Shown: positions 37,808 through 46,694 of the stretch, one piece after another | Position numbering within the stretch: position 1 is the stretch's first letter | Layout of the letters: each line of letters starts with the position of its first letter | NCBI GenBank assembly: GCA_032334235.1 | Contig: JAVSGI010000005.1 | Span: 2,170,001-2,234,000 of the forward strand | Direction: 5' to 3' | Source of the DNA: Paracoccaceae bacterium Fryx2 | GTDB taxonomy: Bacteria > Pseudomonadota > Alphaproteobacteria > Rhodobacterales > Rhodobacteraceae | Length of the DNA stretch: 64,000 nt | The notes under the pieces: model-generated | The model's input: only the letters and a program-made list of their open reading frames with translations | Told to the model about the DNA's origin: nothing | Databases searched by the model: none | Made by a program: the position numbers and the translations under genes

Positions 37808-38638
37808 CTACTGCGGCCGCAGCACCATCAGCCCCGGGTCGAAGGTCTGCGTGTTGGCCAGCACGGCCACCAGCTGATCCTTGACGAACAGGCTCAGGGT
37901 GTCGGCCTCCGGATCGGCTTCATGACGCAGGTCGGCCTCGGTCACTGTGCCCAGTTCCCCGGTGTCATAGTAAAGGTACAGAATGTCCGCCGCCGGATCG
38001 AAATCCTCGATCAGCACGGCCGCGTCGTCGGGCTGGTTGGTCCAGACCCCGAACTGGTCCGCCCCGATCCCGCCGTTCATCGTGTCGCCATCATCGCCGA
38101 ACAGGCTGTCGTTCCCGTTGCCGCCTGCAATCTCGTCGGGCGCGAACACCGACGCGTCGATATCCTCGGCCACCAGCAGATCGTTGCCGGATCCGCCGGA
38201 AATCTGGTTCTGCCCGAGGAAATCAAGGATTGCGTCGTTGCCGTCGCCGCCGCGGATGGTGTCATTGCCCGCATCCGGATCGGTCGCAAGGTCGGCCCGC
38301 GGGTCGTAGATGTCATCGCCGCCTTCAAGGTTGACCACATCGTCGCCCGGCCCGCCGGTGACCCGATCATTGCCCTCGCCGCCCCACAGCGTGTCGTTGC
38401 CGTCGCCGCCGGTGGCACGGTCGTTGCCGTCGCCCATGAAGATCAGGTCCGCGCCGCCGCTGCCGTTTGCAAGGTCGTCGCCGCCTTGTGCCTCGATCCG
38501 GTCGTCGCCATTGGTGCCGGTCAGATCGTCCATCCCATCGGTTCCCTCGATCCGCCGCCCGGCCCCATCCTCGGACGTGTCATCGTTGCTTTCAGTGATG
38601 AGCAGCGCCAATGGCACCAGGCACAGCAGAAGAAGCAT
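37808..38638 (-). CDS. Membrane-anchored Ca-binding repeat (RTX-like) protein
   Basis: A 276-residue protein. An N-terminal hydrophobic segment (MLLLLCLVPLALLI) is followed by many GGxGxDxx nonapeptide repeats between about residues 38 and 190 (for example GGDGNDTLWGGEGNDRVTGG). These form calcium-binding beta rolls. A closing domain has DFDPAADILYLYYD. The helix is at the N-terminus, so it differs from free type I-secreted RTX toxins. An alternative start at 38719 would add 27 residues. No type I secretion genes are nearby. Confidence 0.8.
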   Translation of the reverse strand: MLLLLCLVPLALLITESNDDTSEDGAGRRIEGTDGMDDLTGTNGDDRIEAQGGDDLANGSGGADLIFMGDGNDRATGGDGNDTLWGGEGNDRVTGGPGDDVVNLEGGDDIYDPRADLATDPDAGNDTIRGGDGNDAILDFLGQNQISGGSGNDLLVAEDIDASVFAPDEIAGGNGNDSLFGDDGDTMNGGIGADQFGVWTNQPDDAAVLIEDFDPAADILYLYYDTGELGTVTEADLRHEADPEADTLSLFVKDQLVAVLANTQTFDPGLMVLRPQ

Positions 38639-38806
38639 TCCCACAATCCGTCTCCCTGCAAAGTCGAGCCTGTCAGGCCCGGAAAGAATCAACACGCTTT
38701 CGTCACAACCTTGTTTCAAATCACTCTTCTGTCAAACGTCCCGCCACATTGTCGCCGCAATGGCGGCAATCCACGGCGGCGGACGGAATTGTCTGCAGCG
38801 GCCGGT

Positions 38807-39550
38807 TCAGTCCTGAAGGCCGTCCAGCACCCCGGTCAGAATCGGTGCCAGCCGGGCGGCCCAGGCTTCCTGCGCGGCAGGGTCCGCGATCAGGTCGTTG
38901 CGCAGCTCGATCAGGGTGTTGTGCCGCCCGGGCTGCAGGGCGTGGCGGTCGATGGCATCGCCCGGCAGATGCCCGGCATAGGGTTCGTTGTCACCGATGC
39001 AAAGATCGGCCTCGGCCGCCAGCCGCGCGATCAGCGGGCGCGACAGCCGGTCGTCCAGATGCGAATACAGCACGCCCACATGCCACGGCCGCACCCCGCG
39101 ACCGCGCAGGCACGGCGTGAAGGAATGCACCGCCAGTATAACCGTATCGGCCTGCCTTGCTGCCAGCCGGGCATAGGCCGCGTGATAGGGGCGATACAGC
39201 GTCTCCAGCCGCCGCTCCACCTCGGCAGCGTCGATGCCGCGGTTGGCGGGAATGATGGTGCCGTCGTAAAGCTGCATCACCAGCGTCGGGTCCAGCTCGC
39301 CCCGGTTCGGGTCGATCACCAGACGGCTGAAATCCGACAGGATCGCCGGGGCATCAAGATGTTCGGCCAGCGCCCGCGTCAACCCGGCCGCCCCCACGTC
39401 CCAGGCGATGTGGCGCGCCATGTCGGCGGCGCCGATGCCCAGCGAGCCGCCGCCGACATCGTCGGGCACCCGGTTGCTGGCATGATCGCAGGTCACCAGC
39501 CAGCGCGAGGGCCGGTCTTCGCCAAGTATCTCGAACGGGGGTCGGGTCAC
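38807..39550 (-). CDS. N-formylglutamate amidohydrolase family protein
   Basis: A 247-residue member of the FGase (HutG-like) zinc amidohydrolase family. Seen: WLVTCDHASNRVPD near residue 17 (metal His), LSDFSRLVIDPNRG near 70, LAVHSFTPCLRG near 137 and the terminal LIELRNDLIADPA near 217. GTG start at 39550. There are no hut genes nearby. As it lies close to the D-Glu cluster, an N-acyl-glutamate substrate is possible, but this is only inference. Confidence 0.87.
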   Translation of the reverse strand: MTRPPFEILGEDRPSRWLVTCDHASNRVPDDVGGGSLGIGAADMARHIAWDVGAAGLTRALAEHLDAPAILSDFSRLVIDPNRGELDPTLVMQLYDGTIIPANRGIDAAEVERRLETLYRPYHAAYARLAARQADTVILAVHSFTPCLRGRGVRPWHVGVLYSHLDDRLSRPLIARLAAEADLCIGDNEPYAGHLPGDAIDRHALQPGRHNTLIELRNDLIADPAAQEAWAARLAPILTGVLDGLQD

Positions 39551-39658
39551 GCTGTCACACCTCTGTCACCGGGTCGCTGCATCCCTGTGTAGCCGCTCGC
39601 CCGGCCGAGGGGAATCGCCCGCCACCCCGGCAGCCGCGCATTTTCGCGCACGGCCGCG

Positions 39659-39677
39659 ATTTTTCTACGAAAAATCC
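39659..39677. repeat. Palindrome GATTTTTC-TAC-GAAAAATC upstream of pyk
   Basis: Perfect palindrome, related to the element at 32683-32701 read on the other strand. The only differences are one base in each arm, and they restore pairing. It lies in the 230-base gap between the FGase gene (-) and pyk (+), about 104 bases before the pyk ATG. The remaining gap shows only a TTTCCGCC/GAGGCAGC ribosome-site region. Confidence 0.72.
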
Positions 39678-39780
39678 CGCTCCCCACCCCGGCACTCCCG
39701 CAGTTGCCCCTCACGGTCTTTTCCGCCATAAAACCAGCGGCCCACCACGACACCCGAAACAACAAAGGAAACGAGGCAGC

Positions 39781-41226
<1,446 letters not shown>

Positions 41227-41252
41227 TCGCGCCAGATCCTGCGGAGGGGCCG

Positions 41253-41477
41253 ATGGACACCGATCTCATGCTTGTCGTCGGCCTTTTCGTCGGGGTGCTG
41301 GCGGTGCCGTCGATCGCCTCGGCCTTCTCCGAAGGGCGCGCGCCACGGGCCGGGGCGGTGCTGGTGCTGATTTCGGGCACGCTGATCGTGCTTGCCCTGT
41401 CGCGCAAACCCGGCGGCTACACGGTGGACGAGATTCCGAAAACCATCTACAGCGTCATCGGCCGCCTGCTGAACTGA
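41253..41477 (+). CDS. Small two-helix membrane protein, unknown
   Basis: A 74-residue protein with hydrophobic segments at about residues 5-24 ([20 protein letters not shown]) and 33-50. A short soluble tail follows ([18 protein letters not shown]). Not recognised by function; similar small proteins occur between pyk and rpmI in related genomes, as far as I recall. GGAGGGGCCG precedes the ATG. It is 26 bases after pyk, so it may be co-transcribed. Confidence 0.7.
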   Translation: MDTDLMLVVGLFVGVLAVPSIASAFSEGRAPRAGAVLVLISGTLIVLALSRKPGGYTVDEIPKTIYSVIGRLLN

Positions 41478-41593
41478 CGCCTTTTCCCTTGCCTCTGCGG
41501 CCGCGCCTGCCTATACGGCACGCTCGATCCCCGCGCGACCGGCCATTGTGGCATGCCGAGTCGCGCCAGAACCACTCGAATGAGGAGATGGAA

Positions 41594-41794
41594 ATGCCCA
41601 AGATGAAGACCAAGTCCGCCGCGAAGAAGCGCTTCAGCTTCACCGCAACCGGGCGCGTCAAGGCCGGCCCGGCCGGCAAGCGCCACGGCATGATCAAACG
41701 CTCGACGAAATTCATCCGCGACGTGACCGGGACGATGATCCTGTCGCCCAGCGATGCGAAGATCGTCAAGAAATACATGCCCTACGACCGGTAA
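41594..41794 (+). CDS. rpmI: 50S ribosomal protein L35
   Basis: A 66-residue L35, [20 protein letters not shown], ending KKYMPYDR. Fully typical. The ATG at 41594 was preferred over 41588 (which would add ME) because L35 proteins begin MPKMK. GAGGAGATGGAA provides the ribosome site. infC is not upstream in this window; pyk and a small membrane gene are. rplT follows at 12 bases. Confidence 0.97.
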   Translation: MPKMKTKSAAKKRFSFTATGRVKAGPAGKRHGMIKRSTKFIRDVTGTMILSPSDAKIVKKYMPYDR

Positions 41795-41806
41795 GGAGAA
41801 GCTCAG

Positions 41807-42178
41807 ATGTCCCGCGTCAAATCCGGTGTGGTCACCCACGCCCGCCACCGCAAGGTGATCAAGGCTGCCAAGGGCTATTACGCCGCGCGCAGCACCAACT
41901 TCCGCACCGCGACCCAGGCCGTCGACAAGGCCAACCAGTACGCGACCCGCGACCGCAAGACCCGCAAGCGCAACTTCCGCGCCCTGTGGATCCAGCGGAT
42001 CAACGCCGCCGTGCGCCTGTTCGACCCGGCCTTCACCTACTCGCGCTTCATCAACGGTCTGGCTCTGGCTGGCATCGAGGTTGACCGCAAGGTTCTGGCC
42101 GATCTCGCCGTGCACGAGCCCGAGGCGTTCAACGCCATCGCGGCGCAGGCCAAGGCGGCAATGCCCGCCGCCGCCTGA
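41807..42178 (+). CDS. rplT: 50S ribosomal protein L20
   Basis: A 123-residue L20, essential for early 50S assembly. [20 protein letters not shown] then [19 protein letters not shown] and [19 protein letters not shown] are diagnostic. AAGGAGAAGCTCAG precedes the ATG. It ends with a strong terminator at 42204-42230, so rpmI-rplT is a closed unit separate from pheS. Confidence 0.97.
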   Translation: MSRVKSGVVTHARHRKVIKAAKGYYAARSTNFRTATQAVDKANQYATRDRKTRKRNFRALWIQRINAAVRLFDPAFTYSRFINGLALAGIEVDRKVLADLAVHEPEAFNAIAAQAKAAMPAAA

Positions 42179-42203
42179 TCGCTGGCCCATCGCAACGACC
42201 CCG

Positions 42204-42230
42204 AACCCCGCGTGTCCGCCACGCGGGGTT
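42204..42230 (+). terminator. Rho-independent terminator after rplT
   Basis: 10-bp stem 42204-42213 with 42221-42230, 7-base loop, then TTACTTTGCG. It lies 25 bases past the rplT stop. Confidence 0.88.
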
Positions 42231-42243
42231 TTACTTTGCGCCG

Positions 42244-42792
42244 TCACACCCCGTCGTATTCGTCAATCTCCGAATGGCGCAGCCGGTATATGCGATGCCC
42301 GCTGATCGTGCTCAGCAGGGCAGCCACATCGGCCTCGTCAAGCCGGGGCCTGGTCAGTGCCAGCTGGCTGACCGGCCAGGCCGCGGCCAGGATCGGGTCG
42401 CCAAAGGTCGGGGCCGCCCCGGCGTCGATGGCGGCCTGATTGCGGAAATAGAAGAACTGGCACTGCGCGATATAGGCCGCCGCCTCCGACACCTTGACCT
42501 GCATCGGCGAGATCATCACGTCAAAGGCGGCATGAACCGATTCATGCACCACCAGCGCCTCGCGGTCGGGGTCGCCCAGCGCCACCGTGAAGCTGAACGT
42601 GAAGCGGTTGCGCTTGTAGTTGTAAACGGCCCGGTTGCCGCCGCCCGTGACGGTGACGATCGATATCTTCGAGGCCGCCAGCGCATTCACCACCAGCGGA
42701 AACGATGTCGGGCCGATCAGCACAGAGCCGAAGCCGAAGGCGATCCGGGCCACTTCCGGCAGCCGCAGAACGTCCGTCACAAGGTCGGTCAT
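42244..42792 (-). CDS. Orphan HExxH (zincin-like) protein
   Basis: A 182-residue soluble protein of no family I recognise. ALVVHESVHAAFDVM (HExxH, His83 to His87) followed 15-20 residues later by VSEAAAYIAQ (Glu103) fits a gluzincin-like zinc site with Glu as third ligand. The upstream half is beta-rich (KISIVTVTGGGNRAVYNY, then RFTFSFTVAL). I chose the ATG at 42792 with GGGAG upstream; an ATG at 42816 is also in frame. No signal peptide or membrane helix. It stands convergent to rplT and divergent from the symporter gene. Confidence 0.7.
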   Translation of the reverse strand: MTDLVTDVLRLPEVARIAFGFGSVLIGPTSFPLVVNALAASKISIVTVTGGGNRAVYNYKRNRFTFSFTVALGDPDREALVVHESVHAAFDVMISPMQVKVSEAAAYIAQCQFFYFRNQAAIDAGAAPTFGDPILAAAWPVSQLALTRPRLDEADVAALLSTISGHRIYRLRHSEIDEYDGV

Positions 42793-43079
42793 CGCAATAT
42801 CTCCCACAATGGGCATTCAGCGTGAAATGCGGGTCGCGCCAGGTCTGCGCGCGGCCGCGACCCTAGCACGGCGACCCCGATTCCTGCCAGACAACGCAGC
42901 GCCACCCGCCGGGCGACCCGGCGCAGCCCTGCAAGGCAGCCGCCTTCTGCCCATGCATCGGGCAAATAGTCCCCCGCGCCCGGGCACAACCGCAAATACC
43001 TGTTGCCGAAAACCCGATCGCTCTGCAGCCTGTGCCGCAGGGCCATCAAAAAAGGCCGGGAACCGGAACTGGGGACAAT

Positions 43080-44504
43080 ATGACAGCAACCATCGACTTC
43101 ATGAACACGATCTTCTGGGGCTACGTCCTGATTTACGGCCTGCTGGCGGTCGGCGTCTATTTCACCATCCGCCTGCGCTTCCAGCAGATCCTGAAATTCG
43201 GCGAGATGTTCCGCGTCGTCACGCAGGCCTCGTCCACCGACAAGGAAGGCATCACCCCCTTCCAGTCGCTGTGCACCAGCCTTGCCAGCCGGGTCGGCAC
43301 CGGCAACATCGCGGGCGTCGCCGTGGCGCTGACGCTCGGCGGCCCCGGCGCGATCTTCTGGATGTGGATGGTCGCGCTGGTCGGCATGGCCACGGCCTAT
43401 GCCGAATCCACCCTTGCGCAGCTTTACAAGGTGCATGACCGCAGCGACGACACCTCGTCGGTCTATCGCGGCGGCCCGGCGTTCTACATCGCGCGCGGGC
43501 TGGGAATGCCGTGGCTCGGCGGGGTGTTCTCGGTCTGCCTGATCCTGTCGTTTGGGCTGGTGTTCAACGCGGTGCAGGCCAATTCCATCGCCGATGCGAT
43601 GATCGGCGCCTTCGGCATCCCCAAGCTGGTGACCGGCCTCGTGCTGGCGGGCCTGACCGCCATCGTGATCTTCGGCGGCATCCGCAAGATCGCCGCGGTG
43701 GCGGAATATGTCGTGCCGTTCATGGCGGGCGCCTACCTTCTGGTCGCGCTGTATGTCGTGGTCACAAACCTGACGCTGATCCCGGGCATGTTCGGCCTGA
43801 TCCTGACCAACGCCTTCGGTCTTGACGAGGCGGTGGGCGGCATCACCGGCGGCATTGCCGCCGCCATGCTGAACGGCGTGAAACGCGGCCTGTTCTCCAA
43901 CGAGGCGGGCATGGGTTCTGCGCCCAACATCGCCGCCGCCGCCCGGCCCAACCCGCACCACCCCGCCAGTCAGGGGCTGGTGCAGGCGCTTGGCGTGTTC
44001 ATCGACACGCTGGTGATCTGCACCTGCACCGCGATGATGATCCTTCTGTCGGATGTCTACATCCCCGGCGGCGAACTGACCGGCACGCAGCTGACGCAGG
44101 CCGCCCTTGCCACCCATGTCGGCGCGTTCGGCCCCTACTTCATCGCCATCGCGATCTTCTTCTTCGCCTTCACCTCGATCATCGGCAACTACGCCTATTC
44201 CGAAATGGCAATGTCGTTCCTTGGAATCGGCAATCGCACCGGGCTGATGGCCCTGCGCGGCATCGTGCTGGTGATGGTGGTCTGGGGGGCGTTGCAGGCG
44301 GTGGCGACGGTGTTCAACCTTGCCGACGCCTCGATGGGCATGATGGCCACGATCAACCTGATCGCGATTGTCGCCCTGTCCGGCACGGTGGTGCTGCTGA
44401 CGCGGAACTACTTCGCCCAGCGCGAGGCCGGGCTGGAACCCAAGTTCCACATCTCCGACCACCCGCAGATTGCCAGGGGCGTCGATGCCGACATCTGGAA
44501 GTGA
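43080..44504 (+). CDS. AGCS family alanine/glycine:cation symporter
   Basis: A 474-residue inner-membrane transporter with about ten to eleven helices. AGCS marks: PFQSLCTSLASRVGTGNIAG near residue 61, GGPGAIFWMWMVALVGMATA near 85, and GLFSNEAGMGSAPNIAAAA near 278. It takes up alanine or glycine with Na+ or H+. I chose the ATG at 43080 (MTATIDFMNTIFWGY). The 287-base gap upstream shows no gene or repeat. It may supply amino acids that the D-amino acid set also handles, but there is no direct link. Confidence 0.92.
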   Translation: MTATIDFMNTIFWGYVLIYGLLAVGVYFTIRLRFQQILKFGEMFRVVTQASSTDKEGITPFQSLCTSLASRVGTGNIAGVAVALTLGGPGAIFWMWMVALVGMATAYAESTLAQLYKVHDRSDDTSSVYRGGPAFYIARGLGMPWLGGVFSVCLILSFGLVFNAVQANSIADAMIGAFGIPKLVTGLVLAGLTAIVIFGGIRKIAAVAEYVVPFMAGAYLLVALYVVVTNLTLIPGMFGLILTNAFGLDEAVGGITGGIAAAMLNGVKRGLFSNEAGMGSAPNIAAAARPNPHHPASQGLVQALGVFIDTLVICTCTAMMILLSDVYIPGGELTGTQLTQAALATHVGAFGPYFIAIAIFFFAFTSIIGNYAYSEMAMSFLGIGNRTGLMALRGIVLVMVVWGALQAVATVFNLADASMGMMATINLIAIVALSGTVVLLTRNYFAQREAGLEPKFHISDHPQIARGVDADIWK

Positions 44505-44511
44505 CCCCCAC

Positions 44512-44536
44512 CCCCGCGCGGCGCGCCCGCGCGGGG
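44512..44536 (+). terminator. GC hairpin after the symporter gene
   Basis: 9-bp stem 44512-44520 with 44528-44536, 7-base loop, 7 bases past the stop. No T-run follows. Confidence 0.5.
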
Positions 44537-44693
44537 TCCGGCTGCTGCCTTTGCCTGCATTTCTGCGGCACCCGCCCGCACGGACCTGTTGCCGGAAATC
44601 GGCGCCTTGCCACACTCGCCTCCGGCGTGTGCACGGGCCAGCCGACAGGATGCGGCCGCCCTCACCGACAACCATTTCAGAAGGGAAATCCGC

Positions 44694-45260
44694 GTGTTCA
44701 ACAAGACCCAGATGATTGCCGCCCTGAATGCCCTTGCCAGCCCCGCGACCCTGCAGACCGCGATTGCCGGTCTGCAGATGTATCATGCGCCAAACCATCT
44801 GGAGGTGACGCATGTCCGCCCGCCCAATCAGGGCTACGGATCGTCGTTCTTCATGAAGCGCAAGATGGTGACCACGGTCGAGATGCGCCCGAACGTCTGG
44901 ACCAAGGTGCCGGCGCCAACCAACGTCACCTCGCCCGACATGTCGTTCGGCGCGCTGGAACCGACCACCCGCGCCGACGAGGCCAGGATCATCGGTCACC
45001 TCAAGACCTGCGATTCCGGGGCAGTGGCAGCCGACCGCGATGATTTCGTGTTCTTCACCGACGTGCCCGAACCCTATGTCGGCTTCGACTTCCCCGCCGG
45101 TGCCAGCCTGCCGGTCGAGGCGGGCTATCTGTGCTTCGTGATCGGCCGCGCCGGGCCGAACCTGAAACTGCGCTCGGTCTATTCCTGCACGCAGACGCGC
45201 TATCTGTCCAAGGCCGCCAGCGTGATCCGGCGCGCGGGCAACGGCATCTGGTCCGCCTGA
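44694..45260 (+). CDS. Hypothetical soluble protein, unrecognised
   Basis: A 188-residue protein beginning MFNKTQMIAALNALASPATL. GTG start at 44694 with AAGGGA upstream; no other good start lies nearby. It is mainly beta (MKRKMVTTVEMRPNVWTKVP, then AGYLCFVIGRAGPNLKLRSV) with three cysteines and no signal or membrane helix. I see no catalytic motif. It lies alone between the symporter gene and pheS, in normal local base composition. Confidence 0.6.
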   Translation: MFNKTQMIAALNALASPATLQTAIAGLQMYHAPNHLEVTHVRPPNQGYGSSFFMKRKMVTTVEMRPNVWTKVPAPTNVTSPDMSFGALEPTTRADEARIIGHLKTCDSGAVAADRDDFVFFTDVPEPYVGFDFPAGASLPVEAGYLCFVIGRAGPNLKLRSVYSCTQTRYLSKAASVIRRAGNGIWSA

Positions 45261-45324
45261 CGCCCGTCCACTTGCATTCGCCGGCCGGGCTGGGTAGCAC
45301 AGGCCCGACAGTGCGGAGATGACC

Positions 45325-46407
45325 ATGGACGCTTTCGACACCCTGCGGGGCAAGTATCTGACCGCCGTCGGCGCGGCCACGGACGAGGCCGCGCTGGAGG
45401 AGGTGCGTCTGGCCGCCCTTGGCAAGAAGGGCGAGATCAGCCTGAAGATGCGCGAGCTTGGCCAGATGTCGCCCGAGGACCGCCAGGCCGCCGGCGCCGC
45501 CCTGAACCGCCTGAAGGACGAGATCGACGCCGCCCTGCGCGCCGCCCGCGCCGCCCTGGCCGATGCCGCCCTGAACGAACGCCTGCGCGCCGAATGGCTC
45601 GACGTCACCCTGCCCGGCCGCCCGCGCCGCATGGGCACCATCCACCCGGTTTCCCAGGTCATGGAGGAGTTGACCGCTATCTTCGCCGACATGGGCTTCG
45701 CCGTGGCCGAAGGCCCGCAGGTCGAATCCGACTGGTTCAACTTCGACGCGCTGAACATCCCGCCCGAGCATCCCGCCCGACAGGAACACGACACCTTCTT
45801 CATGCACCGCGCCCCCGGCGACACCCGCCCGCCGCATGTGCTGCGCACCCACACCAGCCCGGTGCAGATCCGCGCGATGGCCGAGCAGGGCGCGCCCATC
45901 CGCGTCATCGCCCCCGGCCGCGTCTACCGGATGGACATGGACCAGACCCACACGCCCATGTTCCACCAGGTCGAGGGGCTGGCGATCGACCGCGACATTT
46001 CCATGGCCAACCTGAAATGGACGCTGGAAGAATTCTGCCGCGCCTTCTTCGAGGTGCCTTCGGTCGAACTTCGTTTCCGCGCCAGCCACTTCCCCTTCAC
46101 CGAACCCTCGGCCGAGGTCGACATCCGCTGTTCCTGGGAAAACGGCCAGCTCAAGATCGGCCAAGGCGACAAGTGGATGGAGATTCTGGGCTCCGGCATG
46201 GTGCACCCCAAGGTGCTGTCGGCGGCGGGGGTCGACCCCGCCGAATGGCAAGGCTTTGCCTTCGGCATGGGCATCGACCGCATCGCCATGCTGAAATACG
46301 GCATCCCCGACCTGCGCGCGTTCTTTGAATCCGACCTGCGCTGGCTGCGCCATTACGGCTTTGCCGCGCTCGACATGCCCGATCTTGCAGGCGGCCTCAG
46401 CCGCTGA
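45325..46407 (+). CDS. pheS: Phenylalanine-tRNA ligase alpha subunit
   Basis: A 360-residue class II synthetase subunit. N-terminal coiled coil (residues 1-90), then motif 2 ([20 protein letters not shown] near 169) and motif 3 [20 protein letters not shown] near 312. [19 protein letters not shown] near 101 opens the catalytic domain. I favour the ATG at 45325 ([12 protein letters not shown]) because GGAG is 8 bases before it; the ATG at 45319 would add two residues. pheT lies 287 bases downstream. Confidence 0.96.
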   Translation: MDAFDTLRGKYLTAVGAATDEAALEEVRLAALGKKGEISLKMRELGQMSPEDRQAAGAALNRLKDEIDAALRAARAALADAALNERLRAEWLDVTLPGRPRRMGTIHPVSQVMEELTAIFADMGFAVAEGPQVESDWFNFDALNIPPEHPARQEHDTFFMHRAPGDTRPPHVLRTHTSPVQIRAMAEQGAPIRVIAPGRVYRMDMDQTHTPMFHQVEGLAIDRDISMANLKWTLEEFCRAFFEVPSVELRFRASHFPFTEPSAEVDIRCSWENGQLKIGQGDKWMEILGSGMVHPKVLSAAGVDPAEWQGFAFGMGIDRIAMLKYGIPDLRAFFESDLRWLRHYGFAALDMPDLAGGLSR

Positions 46408-46427
46408 CCCGGCCCCGGAAGCTGCCC

Positions 46428-46544
46428 TCAGGCCGATCCGCCCACCAGCACCAGGAACACCAGCCCGGTCAGCCCGAGAATCAGGCACAGACGCAACACG
46501 CGCTGGGGCTTTCGGCCCTCGGGTATCCTCAACCAGTCATTCAT
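46428..46544 (-). CDS. Possible 38-residue single-helix membrane protein
   Basis: Minus-strand frame in the pheS-pheT gap encoding MNDWLRIPEGRKPQRVLRLC followed by a hydrophobic helix (LILGLTGLVFLVLVGGSA). The amphipathic basic start plus a single clean helix looks like a real small membrane protein. The ribosome site is weak (CTGATCAG), so this is tentative. Confidence 0.4.
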   Translation of the reverse strand: MNDWLRIPEGRKPQRVLRLCLILGLTGLVFLVLVGGSA

Positions 46545-46694
46545 CTGATCAGCTTACCCCAAACCGCCCCGCGAGATAAGGCCGCCGCCCGGCATTCCGG
46601 CCATCAGGCTGTTTCTCGGCAGGAAACCGCCACCCTTTCCCTTTGCGCCCGTTTGCGCTAAGCCCGGGCCAGATTTTTCCACAAGGGCCCGCCG

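Noticed and set aside
42789-45908. 1039-codon open frame on the minus strand
   Set aside because: It runs antisense through the symporter and pheS genes, has a repetitive His/Gly/Arg-rich translation typical of GC-rich shadow frames, and shows no domain.
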